A DNA stretch of 64,000 nt from Treponema sp. C6A8 (GTDB lineage: Bacteria; Spirochaetota; Spirochaetia; Treponematales; Treponemataceae): the NCBI RefSeq assembly GCF_000619925.1, contig NZ_JHVB01000001.1, positions 496,001 through 560,000 of the forward strand, written 5' to 3'. The notes under the pieces are model-generated. The model was not told the DNA's origin. It did not search any database and saw only the letters and a list, made by a program, of their open reading frames with translations. The position numbers and the translations under genes were made by a program. Positions 6,162 to 15,012 of the stretch are shown piece by piece (the stretch's first letter is position 1; every line of letters starts with the position of its first letter).

Positions 6162-9041
6162 TTACTTATTTTTAGGTTCATACCCTTTTGGGATTTCCTT
6201 TTTAGGTGCAGGCTCTGGAGAAAGTCCATTCATACGGTAATAATCTTCATTCCAGATTATTTTTCCACACCCCTTTCCATTTGATTTATAATTTGTACAA
6301 CCTAAAAAGTACCTGCCATCTTTTTGCAATTTTGCTACTAAATATCCGTCACACATATCACATTTCTGAACAGCTAACTTTCCAGCTTCAATTCTATTTG
6401 TCATAAAATCGCAGACTTCAGGATCATTCATACAAATCCATAAGTTCAAACCATAAGCGGCTTTTACTTTATGCTGTAATGGATAACCACACATCGGACA
6501 GGATTTTTTGAATTCCAATCCTAGTTTTACTTCTTCACTCCAATCTCCTTTTAGAACTACATTTTTATAATCATGTTTAATTTCCAAAAGAAATTCTGAT
6601 GGATTTTGTTCTGGTGCTATGAAATAAACTCTGTTTTTTGTTCTCGTCATAGCAACATAAAATAGACGTCGTTCTTCAGCAGCTTCGATAGCATTATCTT
6701 GTTTTACAACATAATTTAGTACGGGATCATTTTCAATTTTAGCAGGAAATCCATAAGTTTCATTTTTGCCATTAATAACGATAACATTATCATATCCCAA
6801 ACCTTTGGATGCATGAGCCGTCATAAATGTTATTTTTAATTCAGGATATTTAAGAGATTTAATTTTGTTTCCGTAATCTTTACATTCAAATAGGCTTGAA
6901 CGTTCCAAATTTTTCCCGTCAAACCCAAATCTTCCAAGCAAAAGGATTTCTTGTTTTTTGGAATCCTTACCGTCCATCTTGTTGAATTCAATAATTTGCT
7001 CGATTGCAGTTTCTACAGATTTTGCAAGATTGTAATTCGCATTTCCGCCAAAAAATTTTTGTTTTGCATCATAAGTATAAATAATTACAGGTTCATTTAT
7101 TGTCTTCGGAGATTTAAGAGACTTTTTAATCTGTGCAGTATTTTTCTGAATAAAGTTTCCTGCAATATCAATAACTTCCTGCGAATTTCGATAGGTTTTT
7201 GTGATTTTTAAGAGTTCTGCATATCCCATTATCTCAGAAAATTTTGTAAATAAAGTGATATCAGAACCACTGAAAGCATAAATCGATTGCCAGTCATCAC
7301 CAACAGCAATGATTTTTGCAGAAGTAACATCATGCAAAGCCCCAACCAAATCAAAACGCTGGCGAGATATATCCTGATATTCATCAACAATGATATATTT
7401 AAATTTAATCTGATCACTCACATTTTTAGATTCACGCAAAAGCTTTGCAGATTTATTTATCATGTCAGAAAAATCAATAGCATTGTTTTTGTGGAGATAT
7501 CGTTCATATTCCAGATAACATTCTTTACAGATTCCCAGGAAAAGTTTTGTACGTACATTGTTAGACTGTAATGACCATTCATCAAATTTCTCAACTGGAT
7601 ATCCATTTGTCTTGAAGTTTGAAATAAAGCGATCCACAAGATTTATAAGTTTTCTGATATATCGGCTTCCATCTTGATTTGAAATCTTCTGCATAACTTC
7701 TTTATTATCACGAGGATTCAAAATGAAGCCAGAATTTTGCAATTGTTCTTTTAAATGTTCTAGAATAGTTCGTCCATCAATAAATTCAGAAAAGGTATAA
7801 AGAAGTGTTGTTCCATGCTGTTTATGCAAATCAACCTTGTCATGCACAGCCTTTTTATACTTTTCGAGTTCTTCTTTGGAATAACGATTACTGTTTCCAG
7901 ATTGCGTAATTCCAAAATGCTCTATGTAAGCTTCTTTTCCATTTTGCCTAATTATAAAATCTGGAGTATAAGGCTTTTTAGCACCTTCTATATTAAATTT
8001 ATATCTTGGTTCATATTCATATTCAATATTATTCAAATACAAAAAGTTAGCAATTTGAACCTCTTCCTGTGAACGAAGTACTTCATTTTGAATTGTAATG
8101 TGTTCTTTTCCGCGGGCATTTTTCATTTCTATTTGATAGTTAACTTCGCCAACTTCGCTTTTCATTGTAGAAAAATTTGAATTGCTAAGTTTTGTAAAAA
8201 GCTCGTTTTTATCTTTAACCTGAATGGGAGCATCAAAATAAGTTGCAAAAAATTTTATTAAATCATCAATAAGTTTTTGATTCTGTAAAACCGAATCCCG
8301 GAAGTAATCTTCAAGAACAAAATACAATTTTTCATTCTGAACAATTGTTAATTTTTCTTCAGAATCTTTTTGAAGAATTGCATTTCCTGTTGAATGAAAA
8401 GTTGTAATCGGAGACTCTATTTTCAGCTGCTTATTAATTTTCTCTTTTAATTCCCCTACTGCTTTATTTGTAAATGATACAACAAGAATTTCTGCAGGAT
8501 TTATATTTTTCTTTTCAACAAGATATTTAACTTTTGCAGCGACTGTTGTTGTTTTTCCGGCACCTGCACCAGCAATTACAAGACAATAATCTTCATCAGT
8601 CAGAACAACTCGTCTTTGATCATCATCAAGCATTATATTTTTATCAATATCATGCAAAATAGTATCAAGATAAGTTTTTTCAGATTGTAGTTTCTCTGAT
8701 ATAAAATCCTCATTATGTTTTGTGACAATATTTACAATATCCGAGTATTTTTCCAAAACAGAAATAATCAAATCATTTGATACTTTATTTTTCTTGCAAA
8801 AATCAGAAAGTAAGTCGTCTGTCTTAAGTTGCTGAAAATATGAAATTGACTCCTTGCAAGATTCAATTTTCTTAAGATAATCACTTTTTGCAATATAGGA
8901 ATCTGAAGAAAGAAGTTTTGTCAAAAAATCGTATAATTGTATAACCTCATTTAATTTGGGATTTTCAAAATTATGTAATTCATTAGAGTTTATTTCTGTT
9001 TGATTTTCTTTTGCTCCAAAAATACGATTCAAAATCGACAT
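6162..9041 (-). CDS. UvrD/Rep superfamily DNA helicase, helicase IV (HelD)-like, with C-terminal zinc ribbons
   Basis: 959 residues. Superfamily 1 motifs are complete: the P-loop GAGAGKTTTVAAK near residue 160, IIVDEYQDISRQRF, AVGDDWQSIYAFSGS, and TAHASKGLGYDNV with AMTRTKNRVYF. An insert between helicase motifs (TPDFII...YIEHFGI, with an upstream RSQEEVQIANFL) matches the degenerate nuclease-like insert of helicase IV. The tail carries two four-cysteine clusters (C848, C851, C870, C877 and C894, C897, C915, C925) like topoisomerase zinc ribbons. This points to ATP-dependent unwinding in repair or recombination. The gene is AT-richer than its surroundings, which may indicate transfer. No Shine-Dalgarno is evident before ATG 9041. 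Confidence 0.88.
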   Translation of the reverse strand: MSILNRIFGAKENQTEINSNELHNFENPKLNEVIQLYDFLTKLLSSDSYIAKSDYLKKIESCKESISYFQQLKTDDLLSDFCKKNKVSNDLIISVLEKYSDIVNIVTKHNEDFISEKLQSEKTYLDTILHDIDKNIMLDDDQRRVVLTDEDYCLVIAGAGAGKTTTVAAKVKYLVEKKNINPAEILVVSFTNKAVGELKEKINKQLKIESPITTFHSTGNAILQKDSEEKLTIVQNEKLYFVLEDYFRDSVLQNQKLIDDLIKFFATYFDAPIQVKDKNELFTKLSNSNFSTMKSEVGEVNYQIEMKNARGKEHITIQNEVLRSQEEVQIANFLYLNNIEYEYEPRYKFNIEGAKKPYTPDFIIRQNGKEAYIEHFGITQSGNSNRYSKEELEKYKKAVHDKVDLHKQHGTTLLYTFSEFIDGRTILEHLKEQLQNSGFILNPRDNKEVMQKISNQDGSRYIRKLINLVDRFISNFKTNGYPVEKFDEWSLQSNNVRTKLFLGICKECYLEYERYLHKNNAIDFSDMINKSAKLLRESKNVSDQIKFKYIIVDEYQDISRQRFDLVGALHDVTSAKIIAVGDDWQSIYAFSGSDITLFTKFSEIMGYAELLKITKTYRNSQEVIDIAGNFIQKNTAQIKKSLKSPKTINEPVIIYTYDAKQKFFGGNANYNLAKSVETAIEQIIEFNKMDGKDSKKQEILLLGRFGFDGKNLERSSLFECKDYGNKIKSLKYPELKITFMTAHASKGLGYDNVIVINGKNETYGFPAKIENDPVLNYVVKQDNAIEAAEERRLFYVAMTRTKNRVYFIAPEQNPSEFLLEIKHDYKNVVLKGDWSEEVKLGLEFKKSCPMCGYPLQHKVKAAYGLNLWICMNDPEVCDFMTNRIEAGKLAVQKCDMCDGYLVAKLQKDGRYFLGCTNYKSNGKGCGKIIWNEDYYRMNGLSPEPAPKKEIPKGYEPKNK

Positions 9042-9141
9042 AATAATATTTTATCACACATTTTTTTATATGCCACAGTATTTACTTTTCTTCTTCTCTA
9101 CTTTTATTAAATTATGTTATAATTAAATTAAGGACATATTT

Positions 9142-9927
9142 ATGAAAAAGACTACTCTATTTATTACACTTTCTATGATTGCGTCACTTATGTTTGCAAA
9201 AGCGCCAAAATATGATTTGGATTACGACGTACCACAAGCCTTTGATGAAAGCCCTGTGATTGATTTACAGACATATAACTGCAAGGGCGTTAATTCTGTT
9301 TCTGTGACTTTTTATGCAAACAAGGCAAATATAATCACTCTCTACGGAAACAATCCTATTTCAAAAGAATGGGAAAAAATTGCTTCCTGTGATTTGAAAG
9401 GATTTTCTGATAAGGATTATGAAAGTTTCTTGAATAAGGATGCTTTAAACTGGCGTTATTTTACTTTTAAACCAGAAAATCAGGCGGAACTTTCCTATAA
9501 GATTCAAATCTCTGGAAAAATCTTAAAAGTTGAGATTAGACCTAAAGGTGAAGATTTTGACACTTCTCCGCTTCCAAAAATCAATCTTAGCGATGCCTAT
9601 GTTTTCGACATTAAAAAAATCAGAGCTGAAGATTACCTTGTTTTCAAAAATTTTACGAAATGTGAAGAACTTAAATGCGTTCCATATTATTTTGACAAAA
9701 AAACTTATAAATGGTGTCATTCTTTTGAAAATGCGACAGTAAAAGAAAATGCAAAGATTGAATTGATTGATGATGAAGAAATTGACGGTATTCCTTATAT
9801 TGCCGTACAGGTTATTCCGCAGGGAAATTACAGCTTCAAATTATACGAAAAGAATAATGATTTATTTATTGAAATCAGTGACGAAAATCCCTCTGAAAGT
9901 GATGATATAAACTTTATTAAGGAATAG
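9142..9927 (+). CDS. Exported protein of unknown function
   Basis: 261 residues with a signal peptide (MKKTTLFITLSMIASLMFAK). The mature protein is rich in beta-prone segments and ends in an acidic tail; I recognise no domain. AAGGACAT precedes the ATG, and a TATAAT box at 9118-9123 suggests its own promoter, divergent from the helicase. Probably periplasmic or surface-exposed. Confidence 0.7.
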   Translation: MKKTTLFITLSMIASLMFAKAPKYDLDYDVPQAFDESPVIDLQTYNCKGVNSVSVTFYANKANIITLYGNNPISKEWEKIASCDLKGFSDKDYESFLNKDALNWRYFTFKPENQAELSYKIQISGKILKVEIRPKGEDFDTSPLPKINLSDAYVFDIKKIRAEDYLVFKNFTKCEELKCVPYYFDKKTYKWCHSFENATVKENAKIELIDDEEIDGIPYIAVQVIPQGNYSFKLYEKNNDLFIEISDENPSESDDINFIKE

Positions 9928-9994
9928 TAATTCATTATCTTTTATACTTTCCGAAAATCTGCTATATTTCTACAAAAAGAAACACGAGGAAACT

Positions 9995-11092
9995 ATGGCA
10001 GAATTGGAATACACTGACATCAACAAAAGCTATGAGGCAGCGCTTGAAAGAAGCAAGAAAATTGAAGCTGACCTTCTTGTAAATCCTAAAAAATACCGTG
10101 TACTGACTGGTGACCGTCCTACAGGACGCCTTCATATCGGACATTATTTTGGTTCTCTTCAGAACCGCGTTCGCCTTGCAAATATGGGCGTACCGACAAT
10201 GATTTTGATTGCTGACTATCAGGTTTTGACAGACCACGATGCTTATCAGGAAATCAGCCAGAATACAAAACAGCTTGTAATTGACTATCTTGCAGCAGGA
10301 ATCAATCCTGAAAAACAGGATGTAATCATTTACCCTCACTCTTACGTTCCAGAATGTAACCAGCTTATGCTGCCATTTTTGACTCTGGTTTCTAATGCTG
10401 AATTAAGCCGAAACCCTACTGTAAAAGAGGAAATCGAAAGCGCAGGTCTTAAAAACGTAAATGCCGGAATGTACACTTATCCGGTTCATCAGGCATGCGA
10501 TATTCTTTTCTGTAAGGGAAACATCGTTCCTGTTGGAAAAGACCAGCTTCCTCACCTTGAAATGACACGTACTATTGCAAACCGCTTTAACCGCAAGTTC
10601 TGTCTGGACAGCGGAAAAGATCCTGTATTCCCGGAGCCTCAGGCTTTGCTTTCTAAAACTCCTATGATTTTGGGACTGGACGGAAGCCAGAAAATGAGTA
10701 AATCACGCGGAAACGCAATCATGCTTTCTGCAACAGAAGATGAAACTGCAAAAATGATTAAAAAGGCAAAGACTGACCAGGACAGAAACATCACTTATGA
10801 TCCTGTAAACCGCCCTGAAGTTGCAAACCTTCTTATGCTCATCAGCCTTTGTACCGGTGAAGAGCCTGATGCAATTGCCGCAAGAATCGGTGACGGTGGC
10901 GGCGGAATGCTCAAATCAACTTTGACAGAAGCTTTGAACGAAAAACTCCGTCCATTGCGCGCAGAACGTGCAAGACTGGAAAAAGACCCTGAATACATCC
11001 GAAAAGTGCTTCTTGAAGGTGCCGCTCGCGCCCGCGAGATTGGTATTAAGACACTGGAGGAAGTACGTTCGGTAATGAATATGTGTATATAG
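9995..11092 (+). CDS. trpS: Tryptophanyl-tRNA synthetase
   Basis: Charges tRNA-Trp. A class I synthetase with the HIGH signature at residues 47-50 (LHIGHYFGS) and KMSKS near residue 233 (QKMSKSRGN). GDRPTGRLHIGHY is typical of TrpS. 365 residues is normal to slightly long. GAGGAAACT precedes the ATG and a strong terminator follows. Confidence 0.95.
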   Translation: MAELEYTDINKSYEAALERSKKIEADLLVNPKKYRVLTGDRPTGRLHIGHYFGSLQNRVRLANMGVPTMILIADYQVLTDHDAYQEISQNTKQLVIDYLAAGINPEKQDVIIYPHSYVPECNQLMLPFLTLVSNAELSRNPTVKEEIESAGLKNVNAGMYTYPVHQACDILFCKGNIVPVGKDQLPHLEMTRTIANRFNRKFCLDSGKDPVFPEPQALLSKTPMILGLDGSQKMSKSRGNAIMLSATEDETAKMIKKAKTDQDRNITYDPVNRPEVANLLMLISLCTGEEPDAIAARIGDGGGGMLKSTLTEALNEKLRPLRAERARLEKDPEYIRKVLLEGAARAREIGIKTLEEVRSVMNMCI

Positions 11093-11115
11093 TTTTTTGT
11101 TCACATAATAACTGT

Positions 11116-11145
11116 AAAAACAGCCCTTGAGGGCTGTTTTTTTTT
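11116..11145 (+). terminator. Rho-independent terminator of trpS
   Basis: AAACAGCCC and GGGCTGTTT around a TTGA loop, followed by a run of T, about 25 bases after the trpS stop. Confidence 0.93.
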
Positions 11146-11238
11146 ATCTCCCACATCCTTTCTGTGTTAAATACTTTGAAAAGTTATTTTACTTACAAAA
11201 AATTGTCTGTCTGACCTTGATTTTATAGAGTAATCTCT

Positions 11239-12102
11239 ATGAAAAACGTATTACAGGTTATTGAAGATTATATATCAGGCTGCAGACAGAAGATTGAAAG
11301 TCCTTTTTCAAAACTCTTTCTTCGCGCAGTTCTTGCCGGCGCAATGATTGCCCTCGGGGCATGTGCCGGAAACGTTGCATCTCACGCCATCACTAATGTC
11401 GGACTTGCCCGCGTTGCAAGCGCCGTCGTTTTCCCTGTTGGGCTTATGATGATAGTTTTGATTGGCGGCGAATTATTTACAGGCGACTGCCTTATGGCCA
11501 TGAGCTGGATGAACAAAAAAGAATCATTGCTCAGCATAATCAGAGTTCTGGCAGTAGTTTTTGCAGGTAACTTCACAGGCGCTACTTTGATTGCTCTTGG
11601 AGCCTTTGCAAGCGGACAGTTCAACTATTCAGCAGGACTTCTTGGCGCCTATTCAATGAAGGTTGCCCTTGGAAAAGTTAATCTTTCATTTGCAAGCGCC
11701 CTTGTTTCTGGCATTTTGTGTAATATCCTTGTTTGCGCTGCAATTATTATGGCTGGCGCTGCAAAAGATGTAACAGGCAAACTTACAGCAATCTTTTTTG
11801 TAATCATGCTTTTTGTAGTTGAAGGTTTCGAGCACTGCGTAGCCAACATGTACTACATCACAGCAGGTTTGCTTGCTTCCCTTAATCCATTATACGTTCA
11901 GACAGCCATCGAAAAACTGGGACTTTCTGCTGAAAGCCTGCAGACTCTGACTGTCAAATCTTATCTAATCAGCAATTTAATTCCTGTTACCCTTGGAAAT
12001 ATCATAGGCGGCGCAGTCTGCATAGGACTTCCGCTTGTCTATCTTAATTTGGGTCAGAAAAAGAATGATTTAAATAACAAATCTGTTATGGAGGTAGCAT
12101 AA
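11239..12102 (+). CDS. Formate/nitrite transporter family channel
   Basis: A pentameric FNT-type channel in the inner membrane moving small monovalent anions such as formate or nitrite. 287 residues with about six hydrophobic segments. The family pattern is visible as GARVASAVVFPVGL-like and GGELFTGDCLMA segments, and AVVFAGNFTGATLIALG. With no pyruvate-formate lyase or nitrite reductase gene nearby the substrate is open, though formate suits a fermentative spirochaete. Its stop overlaps the start of a 34-codon ORF by one base. Confidence 0.88.
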   Translation: MKNVLQVIEDYISGCRQKIESPFSKLFLRAVLAGAMIALGACAGNVASHAITNVGLARVASAVVFPVGLMMIVLIGGELFTGDCLMAMSWMNKKESLLSIIRVLAVVFAGNFTGATLIALGAFASGQFNYSAGLLGAYSMKVALGKVNLSFASALVSGILCNILVCAAIIMAGAAKDVTGKLTAIFFVIMLFVVEGFEHCVANMYYITAGLLASLNPLYVQTAIEKLGLSAESLQTLTVKSYLISNLIPVTLGNIIGGAVCIGLPLVYLNLGQKKNDLNNKSVMEVA

Positions 12103-12206
12103 TGATTCATTTTATTGGAGTAGCATTTTTAGTTTTGCTCGCTGAGCTTGCAGGAGTAGCACTTACAGCATTAATCTTAAAAGGTTATTGCAATCTTAAA
12201 AAATAA
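12102..12206 (+). CDS. 34-residue membrane peptide coupled to the FNT channel
   Basis: A short ORF whose ATG shares one base with the channel gene's stop (TAATG). It is preceded by GGAGGTAGC-like sequence inside the end of the channel gene. The peptide starts MIHFIGVAFLVLLAEL, has one hydrophobic helix (about residues 4-26) and ends in the basic KGYCNLKK. A terminator begins 5 bases after its stop, so it is the last gene of the operon. It may be a small channel partner; there is no family evidence. Confidence 0.55.
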   Translation: MIHFIGVAFLVLLAELAGVALTALILKGYCNLKK

Positions 12207-12210
12207 GCAT

Positions 12211-12249
12211 AAAAGGGACTTGCAAAAAAAACATTGCAGTCCCTTTTTT
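12211..12249 (+). terminator. Terminator after the FNT operon
   Basis: AAAGGGAC with TGCAA pairs with TTGCA and GTCCCTTT across an A-rich loop, with a one-base bulge, followed by T6. The longest in-frame extension of folC would start inside this hairpin, which argues for a later folC start. Confidence 0.85.
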
Positions 12250-12291
12250 ATTGCTCAAATTCTGATGACTAAGCGCACAAACAAGTTTATA

Positions 12292-13644
12292 ATGCTTGCT
12301 ATGAATGCGGTGGAATACTTTCAGGACTGGCTTGAAGATTATCTGAACTTTGAAAAAAATCCCAAAAAAGACATTTTCTGGCTGGATACAATAGACTATC
12401 TTTGCAAGCGCTTTGAAAACCCTCAGGATTATGCCCCTTGCGTTCATATTGCGGGCTCTAAAGGTAAAGGTTCTGTTTCCCGCATGATTGCCTGCATTCT
12501 TGAAGAAGCCGGCAACAAGGTTGGTGTTTTTTCTTCTCCTCATATTTCAGATTTCCGAGAGCGAATTACCCTGCCTACCACATTTTTTGATGAAGAAACC
12601 TACGAAGCGGCCATCCGCGAGATGATTCCAAACATTGAATCAATTATTCCGACTTCCCTTCCTGCCGAACGTCCTATTACCTGGTTTGAGCTTGTTACCC
12701 TTTATTCTTTCCTTGTATTCCGTAAGGCCGAAGTTGACTGGTCTGTTTTTGAAGTTGGACTTGGCGGCCGCCTTGATTCCACTAATGTCGTGCGACCGAA
12801 ACTCTGCTGCATTACACCGATTGAACTGGAACATACCGAATTCCTTGGTGACACTATCGAAAAAATTGCTGGAGAAAAGGCCGGAATCATAAAAAACTGT
12901 ACCCCGGTTGTAGTTGCACGACAGACTACAGAAAGCGTAAAGAAAGTTTTTGAAGAAAAGGCCTTTACCCGCCACGCTCCTATTTATTTTGTAGATGAGG
13001 TTACAAAAAATCTTTCCCACAGCTTTGATCTTGAAAAAAAGGTAATGAACATCTCTTTTGAAAGCGAGATTTTTAACCGTCCTATAAAAACAAGCCTCAA
13101 AATGCTTGGTAAAATGCAGCTGGAAAATGCGGCTCTGGCAGCCATTGCGGCGCGAAAGCTCTTCCCTAATCTTGATGAGGAGATTATTGAGCGCGGACTT
13201 GCAAAAGCTAAGCTTCCTGCCCGCTTTGAAATCCTTACCGAAGTTCCGGGCTACCAGCAGCTTCCTGCCTTGATTTTAGACGGCGCCCACACCCTCAATT
13301 CCATTACCCTGACTCTTGATACTTTGAACAAGCTTTACGGCGAAGAAAAAGTCAGTCTTCTTTTTGCCTGCGCTGCCGACAAGGACGTAAAGGACATTGC
13401 CAAGGTTCTTAAAGGCCGATTTGAGCATATTTATGCCACCCGCCCGGGTGACACAAAGCACTCAGACCTGCCTTCCCTCGAGTCAGCCTTCAATGCCGCC
13501 GGCCTCTCTTACGAACTCAGCGACGACTTCCCTCAGATGATAAAAAAAGCGCTCAAAGAAGCCTCTGAGCGCGGTGAAATCTTACTTGTTACCGGTTCCT
13601 TCTACCTGGTTGCCGAAGTAGACAGGATTGTTTTTCATAAATGA
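12292..13644 (+). CDS. folC: Folylpolyglutamate synthase / dihydrofolate synthase
   Basis: Adds glutamate to folates, and in many bacteria also makes dihydrofolate. The Mur-ligase-fold P-loop is visible as HIAGSKGKGSVSRM, followed by GVFSSPHISDFRERI and VFEVGLGGRLDSTNVV, both FolC hallmarks. Near the C-terminus LILDGAHTLNS matches the usual DGAHN-type motif. The start is uncertain: ATG 12292 or 12301 both suit the family N-terminus, neither has a clear Shine-Dalgarno, and a longer call would begin in the upstream terminator. Confidence 0.9.
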   Translation: MLAMNAVEYFQDWLEDYLNFEKNPKKDIFWLDTIDYLCKRFENPQDYAPCVHIAGSKGKGSVSRMIACILEEAGNKVGVFSSPHISDFRERITLPTTFFDEETYEAAIREMIPNIESIIPTSLPAERPITWFELVTLYSFLVFRKAEVDWSVFEVGLGGRLDSTNVVRPKLCCITPIELEHTEFLGDTIEKIAGEKAGIIKNCTPVVVARQTTESVKKVFEEKAFTRHAPIYFVDEVTKNLSHSFDLEKKVMNISFESEIFNRPIKTSLKMLGKMQLENAALAAIAARKLFPNLDEEIIERGLAKAKLPARFEILTEVPGYQQLPALILDGAHTLNSITLTLDTLNKLYGEEKVSLLFACAADKDVKDIAKVLKGRFEHIYATRPGDTKHSDLPSLESAFNAAGLSYELSDDFPQMIKKALKEASERGEILLVTGSFYLVAEVDRIVFHK

Positions 13645-13648
13645 GGTT

Positions 13649-13727
13649 ATAGGTGTCAGGTTTTAGGTTCTAGGACATACATATTGCGACAAAATAAAAT
13701 TCCTATAACCTAGTACCTAGCACCTAT
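13649..13727. repeat. TAGGTNC heptad inverted repeat between folC and alr
   Basis: A left arm of tandem AGGTNTC/TAGGTNC-type heptads (about 13649-13675) faces a right arm of their complement (13701-13727) across about 25 bases, giving an imperfect hairpin of about 27 bp. The folC TGA lies just before the left arm, and the alr stop codon TAG (13724-13726) is itself part of the right arm. Related copies are at 45526-45551 and 56322-56391. Confidence 0.8.
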
Positions 13728-14893
13728 TTTACAATTCTCAGAACCCTCTTGGTTATTGAAGTTAATACCTCATATGAGATTGTATTACCAATTCTCGCCA
13801 AATCTTCCGCTGTGTTCAGAGCCCCGCTTTCCTTCGGCCCGAAAATTACAGCTTTATCCCAAAGCTTTACGTCCGGGTTATTCTTGCCAATGTCTACCAT
13901 GCACTGGTCCATGCAGATACGGCCGCGCACCGGATAATTTTTTCCGTTAATTGTAACTTCAAGTCCCGGACTGAAGCGGCGCAAAAGTCCGTCTGCATAA
14001 CCGATTGGTAAAACGGCAATGTCAGTATCCTCGGGGCACTCGTAAGTACGTCCGTAAGAAACGGTCTTTCCCTTAGGGAAATGTCTGATTGCAACAACCT
14101 GACTCTGCAGCGCCAGAACAGGCTTTATATCAAAATCTTTTTTCTGAGACTGTAAATATTCCTTAGTAATTTCATCAGGATAGTAGCCGTAAGTAATGAT
14201 TCCGGGGCGAACAAGATCAAAATGCAAATCTGAATTGTTCAAAAGTCCTGCACTTGCTCCGCATGACAAAATGCCGGGCTCTATACCAGCCTTTTTTACC
14301 TTTTCTACTGCAAGTTTAAAGGCCTCGCCCTGTTCCTTAGTGAATTTCTGGTTATCTTCAGAAAGGCTGTCGCTTACGCAAAGGTGGGTAATCATACCGC
14401 CAATCTTAAGGTGAGCCGAACCGCTGATAAGCTTTGCTTCCTCTCCAGCTTCTTCGGGATAGCAGCCGATTCTTCCCATGCCAGTATCAACCGCAAGAAA
14501 TACCGAATGCTTTAGGTTTTTATCAACCTGACGCTTAAAATAGCCGTCAGCGGCTTCACTCAAAGCACCAATATATTCCTTACTGAAAACAAGAGGCGTT
14601 AATTCATATTCAAATAAATCATTAAATTCTTCCGGTACGCAAAGGCTCAAAAGCAGAATGTGAGCCTTAATTCCCGCATGACGAAGTTCAACACCTTCGC
14701 CCACGCTGGCAACTGCAAGATATTCAACGCCAAGGCTTTCTGCAATCTGAGATGTCAGCACCGCATTGTGACCGTAGCTGTCTGCCTTTACCGCAATGCA
14801 GAGCTTTACGCCCGGCTCAACAAAGTTTTTTATCTGTTTGATGTTATATTCAAGATTTGATTTATAGATTATTGCTTTAGTACAGCGATTCAT
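13724..14893 (-). CDS. alr: Alanine racemase
   Basis: A PLP enzyme making D-alanine for peptidoglycan. The PLP lysine is K36 in CIAVKADSYGHN. VDTGMGRIGC, the SYGRTY segment carrying the second catalytic tyrosine region, and VRGRICMDQCMVD are all typical. 389 residues fits. Convergent with folC; it ends inside a heptad repeat. Confidence 0.94.
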   Translation of the reverse strand: MNRCTKAIIYKSNLEYNIKQIKNFVEPGVKLCIAVKADSYGHNAVLTSQIAESLGVEYLAVASVGEGVELRHAGIKAHILLLSLCVPEEFNDLFEYELTPLVFSKEYIGALSEAADGYFKRQVDKNLKHSVFLAVDTGMGRIGCYPEEAGEEAKLISGSAHLKIGGMITHLCVSDSLSEDNQKFTKEQGEAFKLAVEKVKKAGIEPGILSCGASAGLLNNSDLHFDLVRPGIITYGYYPDEITKEYLQSQKKDFDIKPVLALQSQVVAIRHFPKGKTVSYGRTYECPEDTDIAVLPIGYADGLLRRFSPGLEVTINGKNYPVRGRICMDQCMVDIGKNNPDVKLWDKAVIFGPKESGALNTAEDLARIGNTISYEVLTSITKRVLRIVK

Positions 14894-14955
14894 TTTTTTA
14901 ATCCACCCTAATAATATTTTATTTTCTTCTACCCTTTTTTACAATATATACTACG

Positions 14956-14984
14956 TTGAAAAATACCGATAAATTCGGTAAACT
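14956..14984 (+). promoter_or_regulatory. Putative promoter with spacer palindrome upstream of the lipoprotein gene at 15013
   Basis: TTGAAA (14956-14961), 17 bp, TAAACT (14979-14984). The spacer and flank hold the inverted repeat TACCGA/TCGGTA around TAAAT, which could be an operator. Inferred from pattern only. Confidence 0.45.
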
Positions 14985-15012
14985 AAATCATTCCTTTTAA
15001 ATGAGAATTATT

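Noticed and set aside
12220-12291. Longer N-terminus for folC
   Set aside because: It would begin inside the FNT terminator hairpin and add residues the family does not have.
13649-13727. Heptad array considered as a CRISPR array
   Set aside because: Units are 7 bp with no regular spacers, arranged as an inverted repeat, and no cas gene is present.
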